From: Candidatus Sulfopaludibacter sp. SbA3
GTDB taxonomy: Bacteria; Acidobacteriota; Vicinamibacteria; Vicinamibacterales; UBA2999
Length of the DNA: 64,000 nucleotides
Reading direction: 5' to 3'
Assembly (NCBI GenBank): GCA_945903265.1
Contig: CAMDNQ010000008.1
Location: 1 to 64,000, forward strand
Shown here: one piece after another, positions 49,476 through 56,906 of the stretch
How positions within the stretch are numbered: the stretch's first letter is position 1
Layout: each line of letters opens with the position of its first letter
Program-made: the position numbers and the translations under genes
Notes under the pieces: generated by a model
What the model was told of the DNA's origin: nothing
Database searches by the model: none
The model's input: the letters and a program-made list of their open reading frames with translations, nothing else

Positions 49476-49485
49476 TAATAAGGGG

Positions 49486-49501
49486 TGCCAATATATTGAC
49501 A
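49486..49501. promoter_or_regulatory. Candidate operator, copy 1 (GCCARTWWATTGRC)
   Basis: TGCCAATATATTGACA is a near-palindrome (one mismatched pair) in the divergent promoter region between the NtrC-type gene and the BldC-like gene. The same motif occurs at 50131-50146 and 50164-50179. Confidence 0.5.
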
Positions 49502-49548
49502 CAGCGCAATCAGGCGTAATACGCGGCGTGTGCGTGCAGGACCTAAGG

Positions 49549-49562
49549 CTTTTGTGCAAAAG
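49549..49562. promoter_or_regulatory. Perfect palindrome before the BldC-like gene
   Basis: CTTTTG-TG-CAAAAG lies 32 bp upstream of ATG 49595. The length and symmetry fit a dimeric regulator's site; the BldC-like protein itself is a possible binder. Confidence 0.35.
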
Positions 49563-49594
49563 GCCGATACACGTTTTGTAACCAGGGACTGCTT

Positions 49595-49813
49595 ATGGAA
49601 CGTCAAACACTCTCGATCATGAAGGCGTGCGAGGCGGTCGGCGTGAGCCGCCGCACCATCTACAACTGGATTTCCGCAGGGAAGGTCGAGTACGTGCGGA
49701 CCGCCGGGGGATCCATTCGCATCTTCGCTGACACGTTGTGGCGCGATGCGGCGCAGCCGCGGGCGATGTCGACCGTTGGGGCGTCAGTCTCGACGACCGG
49801 ACGTCACGCGTGA
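49595..49813 (+). CDS. BldC/excisionase-like small HTH DNA-binding protein
   Basis: A 72-residue protein with a MerR-like winged HTH of the HTH_17 type: LSIMKACEAVGVSRRTIYNWISAGKVEYVRTAGGSIRIFADTL (about 6-48), including the YNWISAGK recognition helix and the wing that ends in SIRIF. This is the fold of BldC, excisionases and transposon-linked regulators. No integrase is nearby, so a transcriptional role is more likely than excision. The tail after residue 50 is low-complexity. Its stop overlaps the GTG of the following gene by 4 bp, so the two proteins should be made together. Confidence 0.85.
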   Translation: MERQTLSIMKACEAVGVSRRTIYNWISAGKVEYVRTAGGSIRIFADTLWRDAAQPRAMSTVGASVSTTGRHA

Positions 49814-50052
49814 ACCTCGCGGCGGACCTTCAGGACCTCAGGGACGAGCCCGCGGGGGATACCGATCTGCGCCTGCTGTTTCACCAGCTGAATAACCAGC
49901 TGGGAATCGTCCTGGCGCACGCGGAATTGCTCGAGGCTAAAGCGCCCGATGAGACGACGCGCGCGCGCCTCACGCAGGTGGTGACCAGCACGCTCGAGGC
50001 GATGAATACCGCCCGCAAAATCCGCCGCCAGGCGGATTCGTCGGCACTCTAG
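49810..50052 (+). CDS. Orphan histidine-kinase dimerisation (DHp/HisKA-like) domain protein
   Basis: An 80-residue protein with GTG start at 49810 (GTGA overlap with the HTH gene). The core LLFHQLNNQLGIVLAHAELLEAKAP resembles the H-box of kinases with an H-x-L-N-N pattern (compare AHELNNPLATIL in the hybrid kinase at 51198-52745). A second helix (RARLTQVVTSTLEAMNTARKIRRQ) completes a helical hairpin. There is no ATP-binding HATPase domain, so it cannot autophosphorylate by itself; it could be a phosphotransfer relay or a competitor that pairs with kinases. The function is inference; the domain call is from motif similarity. Confidence 0.72.
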   Translation: MNLAADLQDLRDEPAGDTDLRLLFHQLNNQLGIVLAHAELLEAKAPDETTRARLTQVVTSTLEAMNTARKIRRQADSSAL

Positions 50053-50130
50053 GGACTCTTCGGTCCCGAATCGGCACACACGCACCAAGCCTGTCCACGG
50101 GCAGACAAACGCGAAATCTGTAATTGACAC

Positions 50131-50146
50131 CGCCAGTAAATTGGCG
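50131..50146. promoter_or_regulatory. Candidate operator, copy 2
   Basis: CGCCAGTAAATTGGCG, arms CGCCA/TGGCG with a 6-bp spacer, extended by a further C/G pair on each side. About 210 bp upstream of the sigma factor start. Confidence 0.5.
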
Positions 50147-50163
50147 GATCTACGCCGTGGAGT

Positions 50164-50179
50164 CGCCAGTTTATTGACG
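50164..50179. promoter_or_regulatory. Candidate operator, copy 3
   Basis: CGCCAGTTTATTGACG, same motif with one arm mismatch, 33 bp from copy 2 centre to centre. Confidence 0.5.
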
Positions 50180-50352
50180 ATTTGGCCACGCGGGCGGGCT
50201 TCTCCTGTCGCGGATCGAGCGCGGGCAAATGTCCATAACGTGCAGAAACAAGAACAACTTACGGTTTGAGGAGGAGCGGTCACGGAATTGACAGCAGACT
50301 AGCCTCAGCCGCTGGTACCTCCGTTGCCATACACCCCGCCCGGAGATCATAC

Positions 50353-51372
50353 ATGCGTCCCCCTAACGGCAAGGCCGACAAACGCGTTGTCGCGACAATT
50401 CCCTTCGTTGAACAGCTGGCACGGCGCGTCGCCGCCACAATGCCCCAGTCAATCGATATTGGCGATCTGGTGCAGGACGGCGTGATCGGGCTCATAGACG
50501 CTGCCCACCGCTTCGATGAAGGCCGCGGCATCAAGTTCGAGACTTTCGCCGAACGGCGCATCCGCGGCGCGATGATCGACGCCCTGCGCAAGGACGCGTG
50601 GCCGCGCGGCGTTCGCCGCCAGCGCCGGGAGCTCGAGGCTGCCCGCGAAACGCTGCGCCGCGAGCTCGGCTGCGAGCCGTCGCTGGCGGATCTGGCCGCC
50701 AAGGTCGGCTCCGACGAAAAGCGCCTGGGACGCACGATCGTCCGCATCAACACGATCGAATCGACGTCGCCTCTCGCTACCGGCGATCACAGCCACGATT
50801 CCTCATTACCGGAATCACTCGTGCCAGCCGAACCGGAGCGCCCGGACCACCTGTACGAGCGGGAAGAAACAAAGGAACGCGTGCGCGCGGCCATCGCGTC
50901 GCTGCCGCCGCGTGAACAGAAGGTCATCGGCCTCTACTACTACGGCGAGGCGACGATGAAGCAGATCGGCGCGGAGATTGGCGTGAACGAGTCGCGTGTC
51001 TCGCAGCTTCACGCGCGAGCGATCCGCAGGCTGAAAGACGTTCTTGGCGCCGCCGTGCCGCCGGCGCAGGCGGCGATGGTCATGCGCAACGCGATTCTCG
51101 CCTTCCAGCAGAAGCCGAAGATGGCGAAAGCGTCGATCGAAAGCCGCGGATGGACTGCGAGCGGCGGCAGCGGACAGCCGACGGCGGTGGTGGTGCCTTA
51201 CGCGAGCGTCTCGCGGACGGCGCGCAGCAAGTCGCCCAGCCGGAATGGCTTGGCGAGCCAGCGGCAGCCGCTGTCTTCGAGAAATCGCTCCGCGTCGGTA
51301 CCGGCGACGTCGCCGGTCACAAAGATGATGCGGCGCGCCAGCGCCGGCGTCGCGGCGGCAATGGCGCGATAA
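50353..51372 (+). CDS. FliA/WhiG-family alternative sigma factor with an extended C-terminus
   Basis: A sigma-28-group factor. The protein has 339 residues from ATG 50353. Region 2 is clear (DIGDLVQDGVIGLIDAAHRFDEGRGIKFETFAERRIRGAMIDALRK, about 35-80), as is region 3 (GCEPSLADLAAKVG) and region 4 with the -35-binding HTH (LPPREQKVIGLYYYGEATMKQIGAEIGVNESRVSQLHARAIRRLK, about 180-225). Family members normally end here. About 105 more residues follow, low-complexity, and the last 58 or so are antisense to the convergent hybrid kinase gene. No flagellar gene is in the window, so the role is open: motility elsewhere or development as for WhiG. Confidence 0.9.
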   Translation: MRPPNGKADKRVVATIPFVEQLARRVAATMPQSIDIGDLVQDGVIGLIDAAHRFDEGRGIKFETFAERRIRGAMIDALRKDAWPRGVRRQRRELEAARETLRRELGCEPSLADLAAKVGSDEKRLGRTIVRINTIESTSPLATGDHSHDSSLPESLVPAEPERPDHLYEREETKERVRAAIASLPPREQKVIGLYYYGEATMKQIGAEIGVNESRVSQLHARAIRRLKDVLGAAVPPAQAAMVMRNAILAFQQKPKMAKASIESRGWTASGGSGQPTAVVVPYASVSRTARSKSPSRNGLASQRQPLSSRNRSASVPATSPVTKMMRRASAGVAAAMAR

Positions 51373-52745
51373 AGCGTCATGCCGTCGACCCGCGGCATTT
51401 TCAGATCGCAGATGATCGCGTCGTACGTCTTCTGGCGGACGTACGACAGCGCTTCTTCCCCGTCCCCGGCGTAATCCACCAGCAGCCCCGCGTCGCGCAG
51501 GGCGTCGCTGACGGCGGCGGCGAGCGCCCGTTCGTCCTCGACGAGCAGCACCGAGGCGCCGCGCACAGCTTCCATCGACGGTGCCGGCGGCCGCAGCGGC
51601 TTCGCGGGCGCGCCCGTCCCGCTTACCGGCAACTCCACCACGAACGACGCGCCGCGTCCCGGCTGTGACTCGACGCGGATGTGACCGCCGTGCTCCTGGG
51701 CAATCGCGTAGGCCACCGTCAGCCCGAGCCCGGTTCCCTTACCGACCTCCTTGGTCGTGAAAAACGGGTCGAAGATCTTGGTCCGCATCTCGACCGGCAC
51801 GCCGGGTCCGTCGTCCCCGACCTCGAGCGCGACAGCCTCGTCCTCCACGTTGTGCCACGTCCGAATGACGAGCGACCCGCGTCCATTCGCCGACAGCATG
51901 GCCTGTTCCGCGTTGATCACGAGGTTCAGCAGGACCTGCTGAATCTGGTGGGCGTCTGCAAATACATGCGGCAGCCCTGACGCAAGCCCGGTGACGATGC
52001 TGATGTTCGAGAGCTTATGCTCATAGGCCCGCAGCGACAGCGTCTCCGACACGACCTCGTTCAGATCGATCATGGCGCGCGTCGATTGACGCTTGCGTGC
52101 GAAGGTCAGCAGGTTCCGGACGATGCGCGCGGCCCGGTCTGCTTCTCCCAGAATGACGTCGATGCCGCGTCGCGTCGCGTCATCGAGCGCCTTCTCCGAT
52201 AGACGCTCGGCCCAGCTCAGGATCGTGGCGAGCGGGTTGTTCAGCTCGTGGGCGACGCCCGAGATGGTCTGTCCGAGCGCCGCCATTTTTTCGGCCTGCA
52301 GCAGCTGCTGGTAAAGATCCCGCGACTGATCGTCGAGACGCTTGCGCTCGCTGACGTCACGGATCAGTGCTTCCGCGCGGAGGAGCGACGGACCATGCGC
52401 CTCGGATCTGGCGGTAACCTCGACCCACACGGCCGTGCCGTCCACACGCCGCATCCGCAGGAGATAGTCGGTGGCGGCCCCCTCGGTCCGCAGTCGGTCG
52501 AGGAAAGCGGTCCGCGCCGCCGGATCGGCGAACCGGTCGGGCGAAAACGGATCGACGCGGTCCTCGGCGGTGTCCGGCGGATAGCCGAAGATGGATTTCA
52601 GGTAGGGATTGGCGGCAAGCGTCGTCCCGGCGGCGCCCTCCGGGTCGAGCGTCCCGATGAATGCCCCCTCACGAACCGCGTCGAACAGGTGGGCGAATGC
52701 CGTGGCACGCTGGCGTGCCGGCGGTGAATTCGCTCTGGCGCTCAC
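51198..52745 (-). CDS. Hybrid sensor histidine kinase (PAS-HisKA-HATPase-receiver)
   Basis: A 515-residue soluble kinase without TM segments. A PAS domain with PAC-like end occupies about 20-140 (GTAVWVEVTARSE ... ALIRDVSERKRLDDQ). The HisKA H-box is GVAHELNNPLATILSW around residue 165. The ATPase domain has the N-box QVLLNLVINAEQAM, G1 GDDGPGVP, F-box DPFFTTKEVGKGTGLGL and G2. The C-terminal receiver (about 393-513) starts SVLLVEDE, with DAIICDLKMPRVDG and KPF. It overlaps the sigma factor gene by 175 bp at its 3' end and is divergent from the GGDEF gene with 40 bp between starts. Input signal cytosolic, unknown. Confidence 0.94.
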   Translation of the reverse strand: MSARANSPPARQRATAFAHLFDAVREGAFIGTLDPEGAAGTTLAANPYLKSIFGYPPDTAEDRVDPFSPDRFADPAARTAFLDRLRTEGAATDYLLRMRRVDGTAVWVEVTARSEAHGPSLLRAEALIRDVSERKRLDDQSRDLYQQLLQAEKMAALGQTISGVAHELNNPLATILSWAERLSEKALDDATRRGIDVILGEADRAARIVRNLLTFARKRQSTRAMIDLNEVVSETLSLRAYEHKLSNISIVTGLASGLPHVFADAHQIQQVLLNLVINAEQAMLSANGRGSLVIRTWHNVEDEAVALEVGDDGPGVPVEMRTKIFDPFFTTKEVGKGTGLGLTVAYAIAQEHGGHIRVESQPGRGASFVVELPVSGTGAPAKPLRPPAPSMEAVRGASVLLVEDERALAAAVSDALRDAGLLVDYAGDGEEALSYVRQKTYDAIICDLKMPRVDGMTLYRAIAAATPALARRIIFVTGDVAGTDAERFLEDSGCRWLAKPFRLGDLLRAVRETLA

Positions 52746-52785
52746 GGGCAGCGATTATAGGTCCGGACGGAGAAATCGTCGTACC

Positions 52786-53991
52786 ATGCGCCGCAGCGCC
52801 ATGCGCGTGATCAGCCGCAACGACCTGTTTCTGCTGTTCGGTCTCACGATCGCGCTTTTTGCGATGGTGTCGCAGCCGCTCGGCGACATCCTCGACTATG
52901 CGCGCGCCATCGATGAGGACTCCGGTCTCGAGCTGGTGCCGGGACTCGTCATCCTGGCCGTCGTCTTCATGTTCCACCAGTTCCGGAAGCGGCATGAGAG
53001 CCGTGCGCTCGCGCTGACGTCCGCCGCCGAAGTGCGCCAGGCGACCGCACGGGCGGCGGAGATGGAGCGCCTCGTGAACTTCGGCCGCGGGCTCGGAGAA
53101 TCGCTCGACCACGCCTCAATCGGCACCGTGGCTGCCGAGCATCTGCCCACGCTGGCCGAAGGGCGCGGCGCGTGGGCCTTCGTCCTGAGCGGGACGGCGT
53201 GGCGGCCGCTGGCGGTCGTTGCCGATCGCTCGGTGGCCGAATGCGAGATTGCGGCGCGCCACGCGCTAGGGGACGCGGTCGCGGGTGCAGCCGTCCCGAG
53301 CGACGTCTGCTTTCCCATGGTCGTAGGCGGGCAGCCGGTCGGCGTGATTGGCGTCGCGTCCCACCCCCCCGTGACGGAGCATGAACGGATCGTGCTGTCT
53401 GCGGCCGCGGCGCTGCTGGGCGGGGCGCTCAAGAACGCCGAGCTGTTTGAAGTCGTGCACGAAAACAGCGTGCGGGACGCCCTGACGGGCTGCTTCAATC
53501 GTCAGCACGCGCTCGAAGTGATTGACGCCGAGCTCCGCCGTGCGCGCCGCTCGAAGCTGCCGCTCGCGCTGATCATGTTCGACCTCGACCATTTCAAGGA
53601 GGTGAACGACCGGTATGGTCACCTCTGCGGCGACGAGGTGCTGTCGGCCGTCGGGCAGCGGATGAAAACGGTGTTGCGCGGAAGCGATCTGAAGTGCCGA
53701 TGGGGTGGCGAGGAGTTTCTCGTACTGTTACCCGACACTGACCCGCCCGGAGCCGAGCGCGTCGCGGAAATCCTTCGCCACGATCTGGAAGAACATCCGG
53801 TCAAATGGCACGTCGCGGACATTCACGTCGCCGACATCAGTGTCACGGCGAGCTTCGGGCTGACCTTGATTGTGCCGGGAGAGACGGACGCGACGGCGAT
53901 CATTACACGCGCCGATGCCGCGTTGTACCGTGCAAAGGAAGCAGGACGCAACCGGGTCTGCGTGGCAGACGGCCGGCAAATCACTGGGTAG
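52786..53991 (+). CDS. Membrane-anchored GAF-GGDEF diguanylate cyclase
   Basis: A 401-residue protein starting at ATG 52786 (a second ATG is at 52801). Two TM segments lie near residues 13-35 and 52-66, a short helix follows, then a GAF-like sensor region (about 95-225: LVNFGRGLGESLDHASIGTVAAEHL ... VIGVASHPP). The GGDEF domain (about 235-395) has DALTGCFNRQHALEVI, MFDLDHFKEVNDRYGH and the active-site loop RWGGEEF, with DAALYRAKEAGRN at the end. The intact GGEEF motif predicts c-di-GMP synthesis. I do not see an RxxD inhibitory site five residues before the loop (the sequence there is RGSDLKCRW, where RGSD is a possible I-site). Confidence 0.92.
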   Translation: MRRSAMRVISRNDLFLLFGLTIALFAMVSQPLGDILDYARAIDEDSGLELVPGLVILAVVFMFHQFRKRHESRALALTSAAEVRQATARAAEMERLVNFGRGLGESLDHASIGTVAAEHLPTLAEGRGAWAFVLSGTAWRPLAVVADRSVAECEIAARHALGDAVAGAAVPSDVCFPMVVGGQPVGVIGVASHPPVTEHERIVLSAAAALLGGALKNAELFEVVHENSVRDALTGCFNRQHALEVIDAELRRARRSKLPLALIMFDLDHFKEVNDRYGHLCGDEVLSAVGQRMKTVLRGSDLKCRWGGEEFLVLLPDTDPPGAERVAEILRHDLEEHPVKWHVADIHVADISVTASFGLTLIVPGETDATAIITRADAALYRAKEAGRNRVCVADGRQITG

Positions 53992-54020
53992 GTAGACCCG
54001 GCCGCGATGCGTTGCGCGAA

Positions 54021-54042
54021 GGCGGGCCCGAACGGGCCCGCC
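54021..54042. terminator. Bidirectional terminator-like hairpin
   Basis: GGCGGGCCCG-AA-CGGGCCCGCC, a 10-bp perfect inverted repeat (9 bp with a GAAC loop), midway between the convergent GGDEF and small membrane protein genes. Confidence 0.6.
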
Positions 54043-54053
54043 TCACGCATCCG

Positions 54054-54203
54054 TCAGACGACCCGGCGCCCGCTGACCAGCCGGATTAGGAACAGGATCA
54101 CGGCGATGACCAGAAGAACCCAGATGAAATTACCCAGCGTGTAGCCGCTGACCATTCCGAGCAACCACAGAATGATCAGGATGATCGCAATCGTTTCGAG
54201 CAC
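54054..54203 (-). CDS. lmo0937/DUF5670-like tiny membrane protein
   Basis: A 49-residue protein too short for standard ORF lists. Start is GTG 54203 with a strong GGGGAGGG ribosome binding site. The sequence MLETIAIILIILWLLGMVSG, then YTLGNFIWVLLVIAVILFLIRLV forms two TM helices joined by a short loop, ending in a basic RR. This matches the lmo0937 family of small stress-associated membrane proteins found widely in bacteria, whose function is unknown. It is flanked by terminator-like hairpins on both sides, so it is a single-gene unit. Confidence 0.85.
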   Translation of the reverse strand: MLETIAIILIILWLLGMVSGYTLGNFIWVLLVIAVILFLIRLVSGRRVV

Positions 54204-54223
54204 GTCACACCCTCCCCGCTAAC

Positions 54224-54244
54224 AGGCCGAACACAGTTCGGCCT
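54224..54244. terminator. Hairpin between fabZ and the small membrane protein gene
   Basis: AGGCCGAA-CACAG-TTCGGCCT, an 8-bp perfect stem with a 5-nt loop, downstream of fabZ (minus strand). Probably ends the fabZ transcript; no marked U-tract. The remaining 60 bp to the fabZ stop hold a GGTACC-G-GGTACC repeat of unknown meaning. Confidence 0.5.
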
Positions 54245-54305
54245 CCAGCTGCACAGGTCGGCTGCAACTTAGGTACCGGGTACCCAGCCGTACGGTTCAG
54301 GTCAA

Positions 54306-54767
54306 CTATTCGGATTGGTGCGCCGGTCCCAGCGCGAACGTCATGGTCCCGCTGATCACAATTTTGCCGTCGACGCGCGCGCAGCCGTCGAGCTGCCCCA
54401 TCCGGCTTCGGAGCCGTTTGACGCGAGCCTCGATCTCGACCACGTCACCCGGCCGGACGGGGTGACGATAGCGGACGCGCTCGATGCCCATGAAGAAGAT
54501 CAGCTTCTCGCGGTTTTCCGGCTTCGACAGGATGAGGATCGCGCCGACCTGCGCGACGGCCTCGGTCAGGATCGTCGGAGGCAGCACGGGAGATTCACCC
54601 GGCTGGCGCGCGAGGTATCGCTCGTTCAGCGACACGTTCTTGATGCCGACGATCCGTTTGTCCGGTTCGAGCGCCGTAATCCGATCGACGAGGAGAAACG
54701 GATAGCGGTGAGGCAGAATCCGCTCGATGGCGGTGTAGTCGAGCGGCAGCACGAGGGAATCTGACAC
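54306..54767 (-). CDS. fabZ: 3-hydroxyacyl-ACP dehydratase FabZ
   Basis: Dehydrates 3-hydroxyacyl-ACP in fatty acid elongation. The 153-residue hot-dog protein has the catalytic His in LPHRYPFLLVDRI (about residue 20) and the matching acidic residue in ILTEAVAQVGA; the usual MPGV before it is replaced by LPPT. C-terminal strands include FFMGIERVRYRHPVRPGD. It stands alone here, not in an lpxD-fabZ-lpxA cluster, so a second copy elsewhere is possible. Divergent from the GAF/PP2C gene with 29 bp between starts. Confidence 0.92.
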   Translation of the reverse strand: MSDSLVLPLDYTAIERILPHRYPFLLVDRITALEPDKRIVGIKNVSLNERYLARQPGESPVLPPTILTEAVAQVGAILILSKPENREKLIFFMGIERVRYRHPVRPGDVVEIEARVKRLRSRMGQLDGCARVDGKIVISGTMTFALGPAHQSE

Positions 54768-54796
54768 GAAGCGTTCAGTATAATCCGAACGATTTC

Positions 54797-56566
54797 ATGA
54801 GCGCGCCGTCTCCTGTCAGGCCTCCCACCGATACAGAGCTCCTCTCGACGCTGTTCGATCTCGGGCGCGAGGTCATGTCGGTGCTCGATCTCGAGGAGTT
54901 ACTGGCGAAGACGCCGCAGCTGATTGCGCGGCTGACACAATTCAATGCCTTTTCCGTCTACCTGCTCGACGAGGGGCGGCAGGAGCTGCGGATCGCGTAC
55001 GCCGTCGGCTATCCGGAAGGCGCGCTGGACAGCCAGCGCCTCCGGGTCGGCCAGGGCGTTGTCGGCGCCGCGGTCCAGGAGGGGCGTCCGATCCTCGTCA
55101 ACGACATCCGCCTCGAGCCGCGCTATCAGGGGCCGCTGCGCAACATGCTGTCGCAGCTGGCTGTGCCGATGCGCCGGAAGGGCAGGGTCATCGGTGCGCT
55201 GAATCTGCTCGCCGAGACGACCGACGCGTTCACCAGCCAGGACGAAGCGCTGCTGAGGCAGTTCGGCGCGCATGTCGCGGTCGCGATTGAAAACGCGCGG
55301 CTGTTCAAGGCGGAGCGTCAGTACGTCGATACGCTCGAAACGCTGGCGGAGATCGGGCGCGAGATGTCGTCGATCCTTGATCTCGACGTGCTGCTCACCC
55401 GCATCGCCAGCCTCACCAAACGGCTGATCGATTACCGCACGTTCGGCATTCTGCTGCTCGACGAAACCACCAGGCAGCTCGATCTGAAGCACGCCGTCCG
55501 GTACGGCGACGAGAACACGCCCAAGAGCGTGCGGCTGGGGGAAGGGCTTGTCGGCTGGTCGGCGCTCCACAAGCAGCCGCTCCTCGTGCCAGACGTGTCA
55601 CAGGATCCGCGGTACATCAACCTGGTGCCTGACGCGCGATCCGAGCTGGTGATTCCCATGCTCATCAAGGACCGCTGCATCGGCGTCTTCGATCTGGAAA
55701 GCCCGGAGCTCGATGCCTTCACCAAGGAACACCAGGAGCTGCTGACGCTGCTGGCCAGCCAGGCAGCCGTCGCGATCGAGAACGCGCGCCTCTACGAGCA
55801 GGTCCGGCGCAACGAGGATCGCATTGAGAAGGAGCTGCGTTTCGCCCAGCGCGTGCAGATGGCGCTGCTGACGACCGAGCCGCCGTCGGGACTGCGCGAC
55901 GCGGACGTCGCCGGCCGCTTCGAGCCGGCGCACGAACTCGGAGGCGACCTGCATGACTTCCTCTCGCCGGAGGCCGATACGCTTGTCGTCGCCGTCGGCG
56001 ACGTGTCCGGGAAAGGAGCGCCCGCGGCGCTCTACGGCGCGTTCGCGGCGGAGCTCGTCCGATCGCGGACCCTGCGCCGCCGGTATGCGCCGGAGCGGTT
56101 CCGGGTGTCGGGCGTCCTGCAGGTGATGAACACCATCCTGCACGACCGCCAGCTGGAGGAGTACTACTGCACCCTCTGCTACGCCTTCTTTGATTTCAAG
56201 GGACGTGAATTGACGCTCTCGAATTCAGGATTGCCCTACCCGATCCGATGCTCGGACTCTGGCTGCGGGCTGATCGAGCTGCCCGGGGTGCCGCTCGGTT
56301 CGTTTGCCGGCGTCACGTACGACGAGATCACGATGCCGCTGCAGAACGGCGACGTGTTCGTCTTCTGCACGGATGGGGTGTACGACACGGTCAGTGAAGA
56401 CGGAGTCGATTTCGGCTCCGAGCGCGTGTGCGAGATTGTCCGCGCGCACCGGCGGTCGTCAGCGCGCGAGATTGTGGACGCGATCTTTGCCGCCGTCGCA
56501 TTGTTCCGCGGTCACGTCCCCCAGCCGGACGACATGACCGCGGTGGCGGTGAAAATTACGACCTGA
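54797..56566 (+). CDS. GAF-GAF-PP2C (SpoIIE-type) serine phosphatase
   Basis: A 589-residue soluble protein. GAF domain 1 (about 20-165: LEELLAKTPQLIARLTQFNAFSVYLLDE...), GAF domain 2 (about 190-340: LDVLLTRIASLTKRLIDYRTFGILLLDE...), a helical linker (RIEKELRFAQRVQMALL) and a PP2C phosphatase domain (about 365-588). Metal-binding acidic residues are in VVAVGDVSGKGAPAALYGA, VFCTDGVYDT and PQPDDMTAVAVK. Such RsbU/RsbP-like enzymes dephosphorylate an anti-sigma antagonist in a partner switch, but no STAS antagonist or anti-sigma kinase is encoded next to it. The stop overlaps the convergent lipoprotein gene by 11 bp. Confidence 0.93.
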   Translation: MSAPSPVRPPTDTELLSTLFDLGREVMSVLDLEELLAKTPQLIARLTQFNAFSVYLLDEGRQELRIAYAVGYPEGALDSQRLRVGQGVVGAAVQEGRPILVNDIRLEPRYQGPLRNMLSQLAVPMRRKGRVIGALNLLAETTDAFTSQDEALLRQFGAHVAVAIENARLFKAERQYVDTLETLAEIGREMSSILDLDVLLTRIASLTKRLIDYRTFGILLLDETTRQLDLKHAVRYGDENTPKSVRLGEGLVGWSALHKQPLLVPDVSQDPRYINLVPDARSELVIPMLIKDRCIGVFDLESPELDAFTKEHQELLTLLASQAAVAIENARLYEQVRRNEDRIEKELRFAQRVQMALLTTEPPSGLRDADVAGRFEPAHELGGDLHDFLSPEADTLVVAVGDVSGKGAPAALYGAFAAELVRSRTLRRRYAPERFRVSGVLQVMNTILHDRQLEEYYCTLCYAFFDFKGRELTLSNSGLPYPIRCSDSGCGLIELPGVPLGSFAGVTYDEITMPLQNGDVFVFCTDGVYDTVSEDGVDFGSERVCEIVRAHRRSSAREIVDAIFAAVALFRGHVPQPDDMTAVAVKITT

Positions 56567-56906
56567 TCTTTCGATCTTCTTCCTGCAGGTGCATGCCGAT
56601 CGAGCGGCCGCCGAAGGTGGCGAACTCGTTGACCTTGCCTTTCACCTGGACGCGCGTGCCTTTCGACGGCACGCCGCGATCGGACTTCGCCAGCACCGTG
56701 ATGGAACCGCTGCCGTCAGCCACGTTGTACAGCTGGAACGGCACGAGCGGAAGGCCCCAGCTGCTCGTCACCACGCCGGTCACGCTCACGGATTTATCCG
56801 CGTACCGACCTGGTTCGCCCTTGAGTTCCGCCACACGGACGCCGCGAGCGGCGCAGCCGGTGACAACGAAAGCGCTCAGCAGCGCTACGGCCAATGCTCT
56901 TTTCAT
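56556..56906 (-). CDS. Small OB-fold lipoprotein
   Basis: A 116-residue protein from ATG 56906 (MKRALAVALLSAFVVTGCAARG), with a clear lipobox VTGC giving Cys17 as the lipidated residue; the frame extends upstream but without a signal. The mature part has GRYADKSVSVTGVVTSSWGLPLVPFQLYNVADGSGSITVLAKSDRGVPSKGTRVQVKGKV, the strand order of an OB-fold nucleic-acid or ligand-binding domain (as in YgiW-like and related periplasmic proteins). Function unknown. Located at the periplasmic face of a membrane by its lipid anchor. Confidence 0.85.
   Translation of the reverse strand: MKRALAVALLSAFVVTGCAARGVRVAELKGEPGRYADKSVSVTGVVTSSWGLPLVPFQLYNVADGSGSITVLAKSDRGVPSKGTRVQVKGKVNEFATFGGRSIGMHLQEEDRKIRS

Larger units (their letters stand above)
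50053..50352 (+). promoter_or_regulatory. Upstream region of the sigma factor gene with two operator-like palindromes
   Basis: 300 bp without a gene. It holds a small GGGAC/GTCCC hairpin right after the DHp gene (50052-50067), a TTGACA at 50124-50129, and two copies of the GCCARTWWATTGRC palindrome (50131-50146 and 50164-50179) with centres 33 bp apart, about three helical turns. The first copy would lie between the TTGACA and a poor -10 (GATCTA at 50147), as expected for a repressor site. Confidence 0.45.

Noticed and set aside
49595-49813. Phage excisionase indicating a prophage or integrative element
   Set aside because: No integrase, att repeat or phage gene is nearby; the protein is as well explained as a BldC-like regulator.
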